A DNA stretch of 6,656 nucleotides, from contig CAMIVJ010000159.1 in the NCBI GenBank assembly GCA_946401765.1, positions 1-6,656 on the forward strand, read 5' to 3'. Shown piece by piece: positions 5,914-6,656 of the stretch. A program made the position numbers and the translations under genes. This DNA comes from an uncultured bacterium (GTDB taxonomy: Bacteria > Verrucomicrobiota > Kiritimatiellia > RFP12 > UBA1067). A model generated the notes under the pieces. The model saw only the letters and a list, made by a program, of their open reading frames with translations. It was not told the DNA's origin and made no database searches. How positions within the stretch are numbered: the first letter of the stretch is position 1; every line of letters begins with the position of its first letter.

Positions 5914-6656
5914 AGCAAGACTGATGATGATATGCCTTGTGGCGGCGATGGGCGGACTGCTCTTCGGCTACGACTGGGTTGTGATCGGCGGAGCGAAGCC
6001 GTTCTACGAGCCGTTCTTCGGGTTGGATGATCCGTCGAAGGCGTGGGAGGCGGGATTCGCGATGAGTTCCGCAGTGCTGGGGTGCATTGGCGGCGCGGTG
6101 GGCCTTGGATGGTTGCCGGACCACTTTGGGCGCAAGCCGTCTTTGATTCTTTCGGCAGTGCTGTTCACTGTGAGCGCGATCTGGACTGCATTCGCAGGCG
6201 GGTATGCGTCGTTCGTTGCAGCGCGCATTCTGGGCGGCCTCGGCATCGGTCTTGCCTCTAACGTGTCGCCCGTATACATCGCCGAAGTCTCGCCGCCCGA
6301 ATCGCGCGGGAGACTTGTCTCCGTGAACCAGCTCACGATCGTCCTTGGCATCATCTTCGCGCAGCTTGCGAACTACATAGTCTTCCGCATGGCGCCATCC
6401 GACGTTTCCTGGCGCATCATGTTCGGTGCTGAGGCCGTACCGGCGGCGCTCTTCCTTGTGCTCGCCTTCTTCATCCCCGAGAGTCCGCGGTGGAGAGCCA
6501 CACAAGTAGAACTGGCGCCCCGCCCGATCACGAATGCCACACCGGGAGAACGGACTTCTAGCCCGTTCATCGGCGTCCTCGCCCTTGGCGTGTTCCTCGC
6601 GGCGTTCCAGCAGTGGTGTGGAATCAACGTGGTGTTCAACTACGCGGAGGAGATAT
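5906..6656 (+). CDS. MFS sugar-porter family transporter (3' partial)
   Basis: The first 250 residues of an inner-membrane sugar transporter of the major facilitator superfamily, sugar-porter type, presumably a proton symporter; the gene runs off the window. Diagnostic motifs: GGLLFGYDWVVIGG in TM1; the loop 2-3 motif DHFGRKP (D72, G75, R76, K77); PESRGR at 131-136; PESPRW at 191-196, the classical end of TM6; and FQQWCGINVVFNY in TM7 (Q235-Q236, G239, N241). About six and a half hydrophobic segments are present. Only 24 residues (197-220) separate PESPRW from TM7, whereas family members usually have a central cytoplasmic linker of roughly 60 or more with short helices, so the linker appears deleted or replaced. 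The start at 5906 is supported by AAAGGA 7 bases upstream and by the 8-base overlap with the preceding gene. The substrate cannot be read from the sequence; a pentose or hexose is likely. Confidence 0.87.
   Translation, partial: MSRARLMMICLVAAMGGLLFGYDWVVIGGAKPFYEPFFGLDDPSKAWEAGFAMSSAVLGCIGGAVGLGWLPDHFGRKPSLILSAVLFTVSAIWTAFAGGYASFVAARILGGLGIGLASNVSPVYIAEVSPPESRGRLVSVNQLTIVLGIIFAQLANYIVFRMAPSDVSWRIMFGAEAVPAALFLVLAFFIPESPRWRATQVELAPRPITNATPGERTSSPFIGVLALGVFLAAFQQWCGINVVFNYAEEI

Noticed and set aside
5852..6505. Minus-strand open frame of 217 codons
   Set aside because: It overlaps the end of the DUF5107 gene and the clearly coding MFS gene, is rich in R, H and E as expected of an antisense shadow in GC-rich DNA, and shows no recognisable motifs.

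Overview
The window looks like accessory chromosomal DNA from a GC-rich bacterium, read entirely from the + strand. It carries part of a carbohydrate-use gene cluster. The cluster holds the C-terminal part of a family-2-type glycoside hydrolase, a large DUF5107/TPR protein and the start of a sugar-porter MFS transporter. This content, the Shine-Dalgarno use and the DUF234-type ATPase are most reminiscent of gut or rumen bacteria of the PVC group (Verrucomicrobiota, Kiritimatiellota, Lentisphaerota). That taxonomic guess is an inference and is weak.

Layout. Bases 2-1039 are the tail of a GH2-like gene. A 67-bp tandem duplication at its left edge (copies 1-55 and 68-122) breaks its frame. Bases 1040-1236 are the only sizeable non-coding stretch. 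It holds two large inverted repeats built from four TTAG-N3-CTAA sites, then a clear sigma-70 promoter with an extended -10, then a Shine-Dalgarno site. Bases 1237-2661 encode an ATPase fused to a winged helix and a PD-(D/E)XK-like nuclease domain (ATPase_2/DUF234 type). This gene looks like an insertion between sugar genes. Bases 2686-5913 encode the DUF5107 mutarotase-like/TPR protein. Bases 5906-6656 encode the MFS sugar porter, which overlaps it by 8 bases and runs off the window.

The most interesting signal is a family of palindromic repeats inside the coding sequences. At 262-315, 4731-4795 and 5391-5455 there are inverted pairs of short hairpins. Each hairpin has a 9-bp perfect stem, a 3-nt loop and a GTAG (once GCAG) tetranucleotide at its foot. 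That is the architecture of REP/REPIN elements mobilised by Y1 RAYT transposases. Unlike most REPs, all three pairs lie within genes and keep the frame open, adding stretches such as VGSRVPRDR to two unrelated proteins. The six hairpins differ in sequence, yet every difference is compensated on the opposite arm. A separate pyrimidine-rich 16-bp repeat is also translated in frame inside the DUF5107 domain. The genome therefore appears to tolerate repeat insertion into surface loops of proteins, much as Rickettsia palindromic elements do.

How the genes may work together (inference): the hydrolase releases sugars outside or in the periplasm, the MFS protein imports them, and the DUF5107/TPR protein, whose activity is unknown, acts on or senses a sugar. 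The ATPase-nuclease gene is probably unrelated cargo, but its strong promoter points into the sugar genes.
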